Of a DNA stretch of 64,000 nucleotides, positions 10,628 through 22,157 are shown in pieces. Position 1 is the stretch's first letter. Each line of letters starts with the position of its first letter. Source of the DNA: Grifola frondosa (Eukaryota; Basidiomycota; Agaricomycetes; Polyporales; Grifolaceae); assembly GCA_001683735.1 (NCBI GenBank), contig LUGG01000005.1, positions 620,001 through 684,000 on the forward strand, written 5' to 3'. The translations under genes and the position numbers were made by a program. The notes under the pieces were generated by a model, which worked only from the letters and a program-made list of their open reading frames with translations, ran no database searches and was not told the DNA's origin.

Positions 10628-12296
10628 CTACCAGGGCGGCCAGAATGGGCTAATGCACTCGTTGGAATGCTCTGGCACCTCCATGGAAGGCGGCCTGTCG
10701 CACATTGCGAACTCGACTACCTCTACGTATGGCGATAACCTGTCCCTGAGGGAGCCTATATTCCGCCATTCGGCAGCCGCTACCTCGTCGGACCAGTCAC
10801 CCTCGGACCAGTCACCCTCCAACCAGTCAATCTCTGTGGTGAAGTGAGGAAGCGGTCCTTGCTCAATGAGCAGATGCCGGATGGGGTAGCCGAGTCGCGC
10901 GCGTCCTATTGCGATATCCACGAGAATATGAGCTACAAATGAATTCGTGCCCACGTATAGGCGTAAGGAACGCAATAGGGGTAAAAGCGGGGTCCCTGCA
11001 TCAGGCGGTAGCAGAACGCTGAGGGCGGTGTCTTGTTCAACGACATCGCACACGCATAACACCAGAGTAGGTAACCCCATTGAACATCGCGTAGAGCGCA
11101 CCAAAGTCTACGGAAATTCGCAACGATCGAACGGTGACCCAGAGCTCCTGGATATCTGCGTCGGCCAAACAGGCACAGAAGTCAATCGCAGTCTGAAATG
11201 AGAAATAGTCCGTGAGATTTATGCCTGACGACGGCCCGCAAACAGTTATGGAGGTGTGTGTTCGGTGCGTTTGGATACGTGCTCTTCTTGCTTTCGTGAC
11301 AAAAGCACGGTAGACGTCACTGAATATCAGAAGATTTATGCTCCTTAATCCATGGATGTGGGCCAAGGCGTTTGACGATGGCACGATGCATGACAGAATC
11401 CGCCTGATAAGATCAGCTGGTAAGGGCGACCAAGGAAGTTTCTCATCGCCTATAGAAATTCTCCGCAAAGCTCTGAGGGGAACACGTGCTTCAGGGAATA
11501 GGGCAGGCTGCTCCGCGTCGGATAGGACCCCATCGATGATGATATCCTCGAGGTTTGGGCATCGAGCGAAGAATCCAGATAGGTCCTGTACGGTCCACCT
11601 CATACAGATATCATGGCGGGAGGAGGATATCTGAAGTCGCACTAGATATGGAAAATGACCCAAAGGAAGCCAGGTAACATTTGACAGTATCAACGTTCTC
11701 AAACTCGATATGTTCATTTGAAACAATGTCGCGGTTGGTGAAAACTGGGGTCTATATGGATGGGTGTGAGCCACCATGAGGTATTCGAGTTGGGGAAGAG
11801 AGAAGGGGAGCACAGTTGAGGTAGCATCCTTGGGAAACGAATAATAGCCACAATCCAAAAGAAGGAGCTCTTTCAGACGGTGTCCATTAGAAGTCAAAAA
11901 CTCTTCCATCTTTGGAGTTGGCCTGGGGTTATAAACGCAGGCCGTGAATAAGCAGCCACTCGCCTAAGAAAGTGCTCTGGAAGTATTGCAATGGTTTTGA
12001 GGTGTGTCGCAAACGCTTGTCCATAAAGCAGACGAACCAAGCGCAACATCCCGCCAATGGCGACAGACGCGGGTCAGCGGAATGAGCTCGTCCGTGTCGA
12101 TGTGAGAAGGGGGCCATGACGCTATCCTATGGCCATGGACATATACCTGTGAGGGAACGCATTGGAAAATCTGGCTCAATATTTCCATAGGCAACTTGTT
12201 AATCGGAAGGCGTGAATTGGCCGTGGTACGTAGTAAAGAAAGCGAATGACTGAGATGCTTGTCGAGAATTTCAAGCTTCGAAAGTCCATTCAGCAC
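10628..12296 (-). CDS. F-box protein with leucine-rich C-terminal part, frame broken
   Basis: F-box proteins recruit substrates to SCF ubiquitin ligases. The F-box is seen as LPINKLPMEILSQIF followed by LTRVCRHWRDVALGSSALW; the long C-terminal part has LRR-like spacing (LKELLLLDC, LRTLILSNVTWLPL, CPNLEDIIIDG). It needs three one-base corrections to read through: about 12001-12002 (one base short, GG), about 11930 (one extra, TTT) and 11075-11078 (one extra, GGGG). An upstream exon may extend it to about 12620, where an acidic/Gln-rich frame occurs; I could not fix that start. F-box genes are expanded in these fungi, so true decay is possible. Confidence 0.65.
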
Positions 12297-12812
12297 GCTG
12301 CTACGGCTTTGCTATCGCAATATGGGCTTACAGTAATTGAGCTGCGGATACAATTATTTGCAAAGTTGAATATCAGTGATAGGAGAAGCTTGCAGGGAGA
12401 AGCGCACCTCATATTGAACTGTCCTTCGCGCAGTTTCAAAAATAATCCTTCTGCCATTTGGATCTCGGTAAAGCTTTCGACTGCATGATTAGATTCCTTA
12501 GAGATATCCATTTGGATGAAATGGTTTAACAATCTCTCCTGATCTCTGCTCAGCTCAGTTGACGTTGACGTAAGCTCTTCTTGCACGTGACCGCGACCCC
12601 GACGCGACGCGTCGGAATGCTCATTGCTCACGTCTCGAGTCTCAACCTTATAGATGACACGCCAGCATCCACACAAAGTTATACATAGAATTGACTCCGC
12701 TCAGCCATAGAAATCAGAGCACATGGGGCATAAAGTACAAAGACATAGTTACAAATTGAGCCTCAGCCACATATCTGGAGCACTTCATGCTGTATCGTAG
12801 CAGCATACCAAA

Positions 12813-14705
12813 TCAAACTGCCTCTCCCTTTGAGTTCGGGACATCGCACTCCATCACGCTGAGGGTAGATCTCAGCGAAAAGACGCGAGAGACACGCAGG
12901 CCGGAAGATTCAATGAGTGCCGTCCATTCGGACTATATAGACAACCTTTTTATCAGAGACATCTTATAGAACGATGAATCGACGCACCAATGTCCTCTCC
13001 TGCGCATTAAAAGCACCCATTAAGTAAGTAGATAGGAGTTGTCTCGTGCGACCACCTGCACCGAAATTGGCCGGGATGAAAGGCGGCGGGGTAAGAGCCT
13101 GATAAGTATCCGCAGTCAATTGGGCCAAAGTGACGGGGTTGTTGCTATCATCTGCATCTGTATGGGCTGGGGTGATATTCTCCACGATTAGCACCTTCGA
13201 CTGTCGGAAAAAAAATTAAGTCCATGATTAGACGGGTTTTAGCAAGTGATAGATCGCGACTACCTTTGGACCAGCTGCGTGCGCGATATTGGTAAGGATT
13301 GTAACCTACGGACAAGTGAGACACCAAATTAGCTCGAGTGACCGTTAAACGTACCACACGCTCTTTGGGCCAGTCGTGTCTGAACGCAAAGTGAGCAAGA
13401 TCCAAGACTAAAAGGTGAACGCCCGTACAAGATATGCCGGAACAGGTAGTTATACCCATCTCCACGGCGCGGCATCGCAGTGAAGAAGTCATGTGCCTCA
13501 ACCCTAATCCTCCTGCTTTCAAGAGCCCCCGGTAATTGCGTTCCAATATTTGCCGCAGCACGGACGATGACGTCGTCCATGTCTTGGACAATAAACTTGT
13601 GGGAAGGACATCTGTGGAGCTGGTCAGCATGGTCAACCAAACAGACCTAAGGGACAGTACACGTACAATTTAGCTAGGGCTACGGAGAAAGCCCCTTGAC
13701 CGCCACCACAGTCAATGATCGTTTGAGAAGCCGGGAGCGACGCCCAGGGATAGTCAGTGATGAGCCCGCGAGAGAAACGGTCTCCAAAAGCCTACGGCGA
13801 CGTTCACACAAAGCAGAAAGAACAATAATCGCAAACTCACCTGTACAGCTTCTGCATAACGTCCCATAATTTCCGGGCGTTCGTTGAGCCAGTCGAAGAA
13901 AGGCAGGTCTGTCTTGAAAGTCAACTGGAACGCGGTCTCTACGGGGGACTGCGAATATTTCCACTTCGGATGCGTGACCCAGTTCTGAAATTGGCCGGCG
14001 ACTGCGAGCTTGCTCTTGCCTCTGCAGATAATTAATTAGCACCGTACTCCCAAAATGGATGTACCGATACTCACTCAAAGAATAGTCTGCCGTTCCTCCT
14101 GCCTAGGAGATCCAGCGCTGGGCGATTGAGAGCAAAGATAGACTCCTTGACTTCCGTAACCCATCCATTAATGGATAGCTGTCGTAGAATCGTGGTCAGC
14201 TTGATCGGGTCAAGATCCACACTCTTCGCGAGTTCATTGACGTGGACGCCTGCGGACCCTTTGGACAACTGCGCCATGTGGTCGACGACGCCTTGATCGA
14301 CGAAAATATCCAGGCACACTGTGTCAAACGTCGTCCACACTTGTTCTATCACTTTCTCAGTAGGATGCTGCAGGAGATTCTTGAGCTGCCCCTGCAATAA
14401 TTGAGGATCGGTCAGAATGACGACCGTAGAAAATAAATCAAGACCCACGGTGACAGCTGTTGGAATCGTCATTAGTAGTCATTCATTAGAACAACGGGAT
14501 GTAATGGCAACAAACCTAAGGCAAGACGACGAGCCTCAAACAGCCTCGGAGAGGGCAAGAACGAGGGACTGTCAAGGGGGTGCGGCTCCAAGGCAGAGGA
14601 GGAGAGAGCGGGGAGACTTGCAACACCCAGCTCCAGTCTGATAGTGTCGAGGGCCTCATTCAGATGAGCCTGCAGGACATCGAGTTCTTTCTGTTCCGTA
14701 GTCAT
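12813..14705 (-). CDS. COMT-like O-methyltransferase, copy A
   Basis: AdoMet-dependent methylation of a small-molecule hydroxyl. The frame is continuous over about eight exons. N-terminal region: MTTEQKELDVLQAHLNEAL, then SPRLFEARRLAL; a winged-helix dimerisation part (GVHVNELAKSVDLDP); the AdoMet loop IDCGGGQGAFS; KFIVQDMDDVIVRAAANI; EAHDFFTAMPRRGD; HDWPKERVV, whose His is the expected catalytic base; SKVLIVENITPAH; and MGAFNAQERTL before the last exon. The start at 14705 is chosen by comparison with copy B; an upstream in-frame ATG (14984) has no counterpart there. Tandem with copy B, same strand. No polyketide or peptide synthase is nearby, so the substrate is unknown. Confidence 0.85.
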
Positions 14706-15838
14706 GTTTGAGTTAGTTCGTATGCAGAGAGCGAGTTCACGTCTTAACATCTCAACGACAGACTGTGCTTTTATACTGTTTGATACTCTGCATGGACACA
14801 AATCTTCCATGACAAGGGGGAAAAAAGAGTTCGTCAGCAGACCCTCAGCGTCGCTTTTGCGAGCAATTTGGGTCAGCAAAAATTGCGTGAACTCTTCGAA
14901 ACCCACCGATGAAGCCGCAATTAGGCGTTTATGAGGCGGAACATTAACGCCAGCGGTGGAGTCGGATGCTGTGGCACGAGTCATGTGGCGCTACTACTAG
15001 AGAATTGACCACATGCCCACAGTAGGGCCGTAGCAGGATGGATGAAAGTTAGAGTTGGAAGTGGCAATTGGGAGGGCCCGAGGAACAAGTTCTCTAGCTT
15101 GTGCCTTTGATGTTAGCATAAAGTTTGAGGCAGAAAAACACAAAACCCTTCTCATTTCAGGCTCTAAAGTTCTTTTGAACCGGATCCTTCATTTTTGAGG
15201 CAGTAACGATATCCCCCGCCATAAACATATCGAATAAGGGAGGATTTGGTGATGCAGATTGGAATGACAAGGATATGGAAACTTTTGTTGATCATCGGCG
15301 ATTGACGCGTGGGTCGCTAGTGTATATGAAACCTTCTTCATATTCTCCCGCGTTCATGATGCAACCAAAACAAGTTAGCTCTCGAAGTTGCCCGGGTCCT
15401 CCGACCTCTCGGATTTCAAACTTAGCTTCGTGACACGTGACTATGATATTTCCTTGTCCAAATTAGCATATTTGAGGCCGAAAAGTTTGCCTTCTTCAAG
15501 CCAATCTTGAGCATTCCGGCGGACAAAACATATAGGGGAGTTGCCTGGGGCCTTGCCGTGGCATGCGCTGATGTTGTTTGACAATTAATGTGTTCAAAGT
15601 TGAATTTGTTGAATGTCTGAGAGACCACTTGATGCGTCTGTTGTTAACAGAAAATTTTCACCGAGCACCGTTCTCTAACGCTCGTGGTAAGAATTTGTAT
15701 TTGCGCTAGTAGGCGCTGGCAAAGTCCTCGATAAGAACACATTGGGGACTTGATATAAACAGTTTAGCTTCGTTTAGCCTTTCTTTACAGATAACGAGAC
15801 TCTCGTTATGCTATACCTGCTGCGTTGCAACAACTGGC
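14706..15838. other. Intergenic region between O-methyltransferase copies
   Basis: About 1.1 kb holding the promoter of copy A and the 3' end of copy B. I see no gene; short ORFs here lack any domain. Confidence 0.45.
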
Positions 15839-17730
15839 TCAGAACGCCCCCCCGTTCATGCTCGGCAGATGACATTCTATCACGCTGAGTGTCGCTCGTA
15901 ATGGAACAACCTGAGAAATGCGCAGACCAGCCGACTCAATAAGGCCCTTCCATTCGGACTGGAGAAGGGGAGTTGTATGATCAAAGATGCTTCTGAAGAA
16001 TGACACCCCAACGCACCAATGTCCTCTCTTGCGCATTGAATGCGCTCATCAGATAAATCGACAAGAGCTGCTTCATGCGTCCGGCGGCCCCAAAGTTGGG
16101 TGGGATGAAGGATGGCGTTGTCAGGGCCTGGTAGCCTCCCGTGATGAGCGTGTCCAAATTGACGAATTCGCTGTCAATGTTTTCGTCCCCTGACGGCGCA
16201 GCGGTGACGTTCTCGACGATCAGAATTTTCGACTACCAACACGGTTAGATATGCCCTGAGCAAATTACAAACTTCGAATACCTTCTGACCGGCTGCCTGT
16301 GCGATCTTTGAAAGGATTTGGATCTGTGGCAGCGTTAAACAAATATTTGCGGGGTCTAAGTGGGTCACGAACGCACCACTCGGTCTGCTGGCCAATCATG
16401 TCTGCATGACATATGAGTGGATACTAAAGCAGCATGGTGGAAAACTTACAGGACGTGGCGGAAGAGGTAACTGTAATCATCTCCGCGGTGTGGCATGGGA
16501 GTGAAAAAGTCATGTGCTTCTACCGCGATTTGTCCGGCTTCAATAGCACCCGGTATTTCGGCCTCGATATTTGCTGCAGCTCGCACGATAACATCATCCA
16601 TGTCTTGGACGATGAACTTGTGGGAAGGACACCTTTCCGCCGATGATTTCAACATAATGGCGCAAATTAAACGCATTATACGTACAATTTCGCTAATGCT
16701 ATGGAAAACGAGCCCTGTCCACCACCGCAGTCAATTATGGTTTGAGACGCAGGGAGCAACGCCCATGGATAGTCCGCAACAACTCCAAGGGAGAGACAGT
16801 CGCCTATAGCCTGTAGAACCTTGTAAGCCAAGAGAAGTGTAAATATCCAGGTCACAAACTTACCTGTACAGCATCAGCAAAGCGGCCCATCATCTCCGGA
16901 CGTCCCTGGAGCCATTCAAATAGTGACAGATCGGTTCCATGCGTCAGTTGGAAAGCGGTTTCCACAGGCGATTGGGAATATCTCCATTTCGGGTGTGTAA
17001 CCCAGTTCTGGAGTTGACCTGCAACCCCAATCTTGCTCGTGTCCCTGAATAAAATAGATTAGATTTACCTGTCTTAACGAATCAGAGTGACGTCATGACT
17101 TACATGAACCATGTCCTTCCATTCCTTCTGTTGACAAGCTCGAACGCTGGGCGGTTGATAGCGAAGACAGACTCTTTGATTTCTCTCACCCACCCGTTAG
17201 TGGATAGCTGCCGCAGAATCGTAACTAGCTTTCGGGAATCGAGATCCAAGCGCTGCCCCAATTCATTCACGTGAATGCCTGCAGACGCGTCCGGCAGGCT
17301 CGCCATAAGATCCACGATGCCTTGGTCACGAAGATGTCCAGGCAGGCTGCATCGAATGTCGCCCATACTTGACCCATCACCTTCTCGAAAGGATGTTGCA
17401 GGAGATTCTGGAGCTGTCCCTGCGAAATGCGGACAGTCATTGATTTGGCAACCGAAATAAATTAGGAACCCACAAGGGAAGCTATTTGAATCCAGATTAG
17501 AGAACATTCAAAGGATGAATGGTTCACGGTTGCGACGTACCAACTGCAAGACGACGAGCTTCAAACAAACGAGGAGAAGGTAGAAAGGATGGACTATCAA
17601 GCGGGTGCAGCTCCAAAGCTTTTGAGGAGAGAGAAGGGAGCCCAGCAATGTCCAACTCTTGTCTGACGGCGTTGATAGCATCGTTCAAATGAGCCTGTAG
17701 AACGTCAAGCTCCTTCTGTTCAATGGTCAT
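15839..17730 (-). CDS. COMT-like O-methyltransferase, copy B, with frame breaks
   Basis: Close paralogue of copy A with the same exon layout: MTIEQKELDVLQAHLNDAI, SPRLFEARRLAV, VNELGQRLDLDSRKL, AAANIEAEIPGAIEAG, HDWPADRVV, SKILIVENVTAAP, SAFNAQERTL and a last exon ending in MNGGAF. Between CLDIFV and DQGIVDLM the frame slips: one base is missing at about 17327 (GTGACC where GTGGACC is expected). The preceding acceptor at 17418-17420 appears to carry one G too many, so the two changes may compensate. Copy A is intact at both places. Probably a functional enzyme recorded with errors, or a decaying duplicate. Confidence 0.75.
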
Positions 17731-18295
17731 AACGATGTGGATCGCTCTCGGTCTGGAAGGTGAATAACGCAGAGGGGACACTGGAGATGTTTGGGTATAG
17801 AAAGCAACATTTTGGTTTGAAGAAGGTCTTATGTTGAACCCGCTGTATAGTGCGGATGTTTTCACATTCGAAACTCAGCCTGGTAGCATTAGAGAAGAAC
17901 TTCGTCAGCAGTATCACACCTGCAACCTGCGCTGAGAATGTGATTACTACATAGCGTAGAATTTCAGTACAGAGAGATCGGACTGGATCCACGGACATAC
18001 CTGAGCGCGACCTCATGACAGATGGAAAGCAAACTATTATTCTCATTCCAAAGATGCGGAATACTACCGGCACATTCATGCGGTCGCAATAACATCTCTC
18101 AGGATGTGAGCACATGGCATCCGCATCCATATGCTTGGTACCAGCGGACACACAAAGATGCAGGAAGCAAGAGGCTGGTTGTGCGGGCGGCCGCCTCGCT
18201 TCAAACTTACTCGACAGATTTGGACGAGCCTGCCACGTGGTGATATGTGTCTGAGACTTGAGGACATGTCCATCTGTTTCCAGGTCGTCTGAACT
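17731..18295. other. Intergenic region upstream of O-methyltransferase B
   Basis: Contains the presumed promoter of copy B and the 3' flank of SurE copy 2. The ORFs that cross it (for example 17720-18151 on the minus strand) have no recognisable content. Confidence 0.4.
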
Positions 18296-19519
18296 CTATT
18301 CGTTCCAAAACAAAGGGCTACTGGCGACTCGTCGTCTAGATAAGCATGTGAACGGCAGTCCTTCTAATCTATCCTTCACTGCGCCCTGCAGGGTAGCATT
18401 CACATCCAGCTTGCTATGTGCACTGATAACCGACACGCTGGCGTAGCATCCAGAATCAACCACGCTGGCCTCATTGGGCAAATGCGAGCTTCCGCATGTC
18501 TCCACATCCTCGACGAATATGTTCGTGATGAGCCGCGAAAACACCCACTGATAGCTCGCGGCGTCCCGGCACTTGTCGATGGAGGCATAGTTGACATTTA
18601 CGATCACACCGTCGGGGAGGAAAGGGGCCGCGTTAGACGTGAGTGTGTCGACGAAGTACGTGGTGAGTTCAGAATATATGTGCGCGGAGACGGACGAAGG
18701 AGCGTTGGGAGCGCTCTCAAGTGTCGTGTATGACACTTGGGAGCCGCTCTTACCAGAGAAGGCGACAGCGGGAATACCCTGTCTGGCCGCTTCACATGCA
18801 GCGCCGCTGTGTATTGACAATTCAGCCCCAGCCAAGACATTTCTCAACCGAATGCGTTCTCACACAGTACCGGAGAATAAAACGACTAGCCCGAGGTTGC
18901 CTGACCAATAACAATTCGTCAGCCGTTGAGTGTGGCATCAGAGGTATGGCAGTCACCTCCAATGTTTGGCCCGCTCACAACGAATTCTGGTTTCGAGCCA
19001 TCAAATACGTTCGGCGCGATGGTCTCGATACCATGTCTAACCGCATCTACACTGCTCACACTGTCAACTCTGGTCCTGGAAAGACCTATCAGCATGTAAG
19101 AGCTACTAACGGGTATGCATTGACGTAGTTCAAACGAGCTGTGTCGGAACGCATCAGAATGGGGACGAGCCTGCTGCATATATGACACACAATCCGTATT
19201 GTTGCAACCTTGGGCGGGCGATCCTGTCGGACACGTATCAAATTGGCAAGGCTGGTCGAGAGTGGCAGGAGTGGTTGACAAAGAGCCTTTCCCCGATTGA
19301 TTGAAAGCTGGTGCAGACAGAACAACCTAAGGAGAGTCAAATAAGATGACGAGCTTTCATGAGCAGAATTCGACGAACATTATGTCCAGAACTAGCTAGA
19401 GCATCGAATTGCTGTCTAATCTGTGCCGTTGCCCAGCCATCGTCGTTGGAGATGACGATGTTCGTGGCATAGGCCGCGGTTGCACAGACAAGTGCGGCAC
19501 GTATAGCTGCAGCGAACAT
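18296..19519 (-). CDS. Secreted SurE-like phosphatase (copy 2)
   Basis: Paralogue of the gene at 7.7 kb, facing it. Signal peptide (FAAAIRAALVCATAAYA), ISNDDGWATAQIRQQ metal site, PAFNQSGKGS, QPCQFDTCPTGSPAQG, RLNYVNAYP, VSGPNIG, SGAACEAARQGIP and VEDVETCGSSHLP. The introns splice in frame throughout. The C-terminus runs about twelve residues past the point where copy 1 stops (after FTCLS). Expected to act outside the cell or in the secretory route on phosphomonoesters; substrate unknown. Confidence 0.85.
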
Positions 19520-20215
19520 GGCAGAGGAGGGGCAGATCGTCTTCTTACTATCGTCCAATTTATAGAAATCGTCTTCCCAGTTGTTGCCACAGAAGCACTA
19601 ATCGAGACACGTTCGTCGATCACGCGAATGATGCGCTTCTCGACAGATTTGGAACGCTATGGTCCAGAAGGAGAGTCCGCGTATGGCGACTTCAGGCAGG
19701 CTGCGTTACCACATGATGCATTGCTAACAGCTCTGTAGTTTGGAATGAGCTTAAGCGGTCCAATCGATGTGTGTGGTTAAATGCGTACCAGAGTGAAAGC
19801 ACTGAGCCCCTCCCGTTGGTTTTGAGAAGCAGACGGATGGATGAGCCGCTAATGAGGATTGTATGAGGCTTCGAGGTGAATATTCACGCCTTGCAACTAT
19901 GCGGTATGCTGTACGTTCGTTTGAACGACGACAGTGCTCATCAAAGTACAGTTGTAGTTGCTATTCCGACAAGGTATCAGAGCATCGGCAGAATCCTTCA
20001 GATGATGTTGACAGATGAGAGCCTGACAGGTTTTTGACATATTAGACAGCTACATACTGGATGGGTATTGACTATATCTGTCTGCTGAAACAGTCACGTT
20101 GGGTGCACGCCGCAACCGCAAACTACCTGAAATTCAGTACAGAGCCAGGACTGGTACCAAAGTGTGCTGCCAGTGATGGTGGTCGAGGTTGAAGCCATGA
20201 CGCAGTGGCCAGTGA

Positions 20216-20228
20216 AGATAAGATAAGG
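20216..20228 (+). promoter_or_regulatory. Tandem GATA motifs upstream of branched-chain aminotransferase
   Basis: AGATAAGATAAGG, two overlapping GATAA cores about 160 bp before the start codon, with another AGATAA at about 20249. In fungi such clusters bind AreA/Gln3-type nitrogen regulators. Binding is inferred from the motif alone. Confidence 0.4.
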
Positions 20229-20310
20229 AGTTGATTAGATTATAGATTAGATAAAAAATAGACAACGGCCGACGATCGAAGATCCTTCCGAAGCAAATCC
20301 TTGAAAGCCG

Positions 20311-20317
20311 TGACTCA
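20311..20317 (+). promoter_or_regulatory. Gcn4/CpcA-type motif TGACTCA
   Basis: A perfect TGACTCA lies 69 bp upstream of the aminotransferase ATG. It is the known site of Gcn4/Cpc1, the general amino-acid control activator, and the target gene is an amino-acid biosynthetic enzyme, which makes chance less likely. Confidence 0.55.
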
Positions 20318-20385
20318 CTTGCAGGAAAAAATGACCCAACTTCTTAACCACTTTCTTTCTTCGACCCTAGTCAACAAAAGCAACT

Positions 20386-21918
20386 ATGGCTATCACGCAA
20401 ACCAACGGCTCCTCTGCTGCGAATGGAGGCCCCCACTTGGCTAAGCTCGATGTGAGTTTTGGAATATGGTCCGGCGATATCGTGAAATGCATTGATTCAT
20501 CTCGCGTGTATAGGCTTCCAAACTCATTATCACTCCCGCAAAGACGTTGAAGCCTATTCCACCATCTGAGGAGTTGAGGTTTGGACAGGTAAGTCTCATG
20601 CACTCTGAAACATTGTGCTGGATATTAACAGCGCATAGACGGTGACGGACCACATGCTGATCGCCACCTTCGACCCTGTGAATGGATGGTCCGCACCAGA
20701 GATCAAGCCTTATGGTCCTCTCAGTTTGGACCCCGCAAGCTCGTGTTTCCAGTACGCCACAAACGTATTCGAGGGTATGAAGGTAGAAGCCCATTCTTTC
20801 CAAGTGTAGCGATCTGCATGTTCACACGATCCCCTCTGAAGGCGTATATTGGCCCCGATGGCAAGCCCAGATTGTTCCGTCCTGAAATGAATATAGCGCG
20901 CTTGACTAGGTCCTCGGGACGTCTATCCCTGCCGGTACGTCAAACGTCTTACATCCGAATGCTCATATTCTCAAGCGAGCCACCCACAGCCATTCAATGA
21001 GGCGGCATTGCTGACCCTCATCAAAAAGCTTGTCGCGCAGGAGTCCCGCTGGATCCCTGCGCTGAGAGGGTACAGTCTATACATCCGGCCTACCATCATC
21101 GGGACCCGAGCATGTGAGTGGTTCCAACTCATATCAGTCAGTGACCAGGATCTCACCATACCCGTGAACGGCCAGCCCTTGGCGTCGGCCCTTCTGACCA
21201 CTCCATCCTCTACGTGATCCTCGCTCCCACCGGCCCCTACTTCCGCACGGGCGCGCGCCCGGTCTCACTGCTCGCTGTTAGCGATTCCGTGCGCGCGTGG
21301 CCCGGGGGCACCGGTGGGTACAAGCTGGCGCTGAACTATGCGCCAACCTTCAAGCCGCAGGCAGCGGCAGCTGAGCTCGGGTATGAGCAGTGTCTCTGGC
21401 TCATCAGCGACAAGATCACTGAGGCGGGCGCCATGAACTTCTTTGTCGTGGTCAAGCGCTCCGATGGCGGCGAGTGGCTCTTTTCGGCTGTCTAACCGGA
21501 TCATGCTGACCTTTCCTGGTGCCTATTTGCAGACCTCGATGTGCTGACTCCGCCCTTGGACGGCACCATCCTCCCCGGTGTTACCCGTGACTCATGCCTC
21601 GCCCTCGCGAACGCGCACCCCTCCCGCACCATCCTCCCACACCTCCCCAGCACCGTGCGTCTCCACGCCCAGGAATACAACCTCACCATGTCTGAACTCG
21701 CTACATGGTCCGCGGAGGGCCGCCTGCTCGAGGCGTTCACCGTCGGCACTGCCGCCATTGTTGCCTCCGTCGGCCGCATTGGGTATCAGGGTAAGGACAT
21801 CGTTCTTCCAGAGCACGAGGGTGGTATGGGCCCCGTCGGCCGCGCACTGTTTGAGCGCATCTTGGATATCCAGATGGGCAAGGTAGAATGGGAAGGGTGG
21901 TCAGAGCCTTGCGAGTAG
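20386..21918 (+). CDS. Branched-chain amino acid aminotransferase
   Basis: PLP enzyme for the last step of Leu, Ile and Val synthesis and the first step of their breakdown. The frame reads through all exons: TVTDHMLIATFDP, SSCFQYATNVFEGMK, RLFRPEMNIARL, RGYSLYIRPTIIGT, GGTGGYKLALNYAP with the PLP-binding Lys, EAGAMNFFVV, ITE and TILPGVTR. Length about 385 residues, usual for the family. The N-terminus (MAITQTNGSSAANGG) lacks a clear mitochondrial presequence, so it may be the cytosolic form. The intron at 21470-21532 has a GC donor. TGACTCA and GATA motifs upstream fit amino-acid and nitrogen control. Confidence 0.92.
21470..21532 (+). other. GC-AG intron in the aminotransferase gene
   Basis: The donor reads GGCG|GCGAGT, where GTGAGT would be the consensus, and the acceptor is TTTGCAG. 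Splicing here restores RSDGDLDVLTPPLDG; reading through gives a stop after FSAV. Confidence 0.7.
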
Positions 21919-22157
21919 GGACACGCTGTAGTATATAGAAGTGCTTGATTTGTATGTAGAGGATGTATCTGTACTGAACAATGTGAGCGGTCATACTATG
22001 ATTTGAGTGTCAAACCCAGACTCCCAAATACGTCTGCTTGGTTCCGCAGACAACTTGATAGGATGGCTAAGCTCATGACGCGACAGAGATGCTTTGATTG
22101 TATTATGAATTCAGATTGGGGGGAAGCTAAGAAGCATACAATACATATACCATATAT
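21919..22157. other. Convergent 3' intergenic region
   Basis: Short AT-rich stretch between the ends of the aminotransferase and the HNH-like gene. Nothing else seen. Confidence 0.4.

Larger units (their letters stand above)
19520..20385. promoter_or_regulatory. Divergent promoter region, SurE copy 2 / aminotransferase
   Basis: No gene seen. The right half carries clustered GATA motifs and a Gcn4-type motif (both listed) close to the branched-chain aminotransferase start. Confidence 0.45.

Noticed and set aside
7731..19519. Secondary-metabolite gene cluster
   Set aside because: Only methyltransferases are present; there is no synthase, P450, or cluster regulator in the window.
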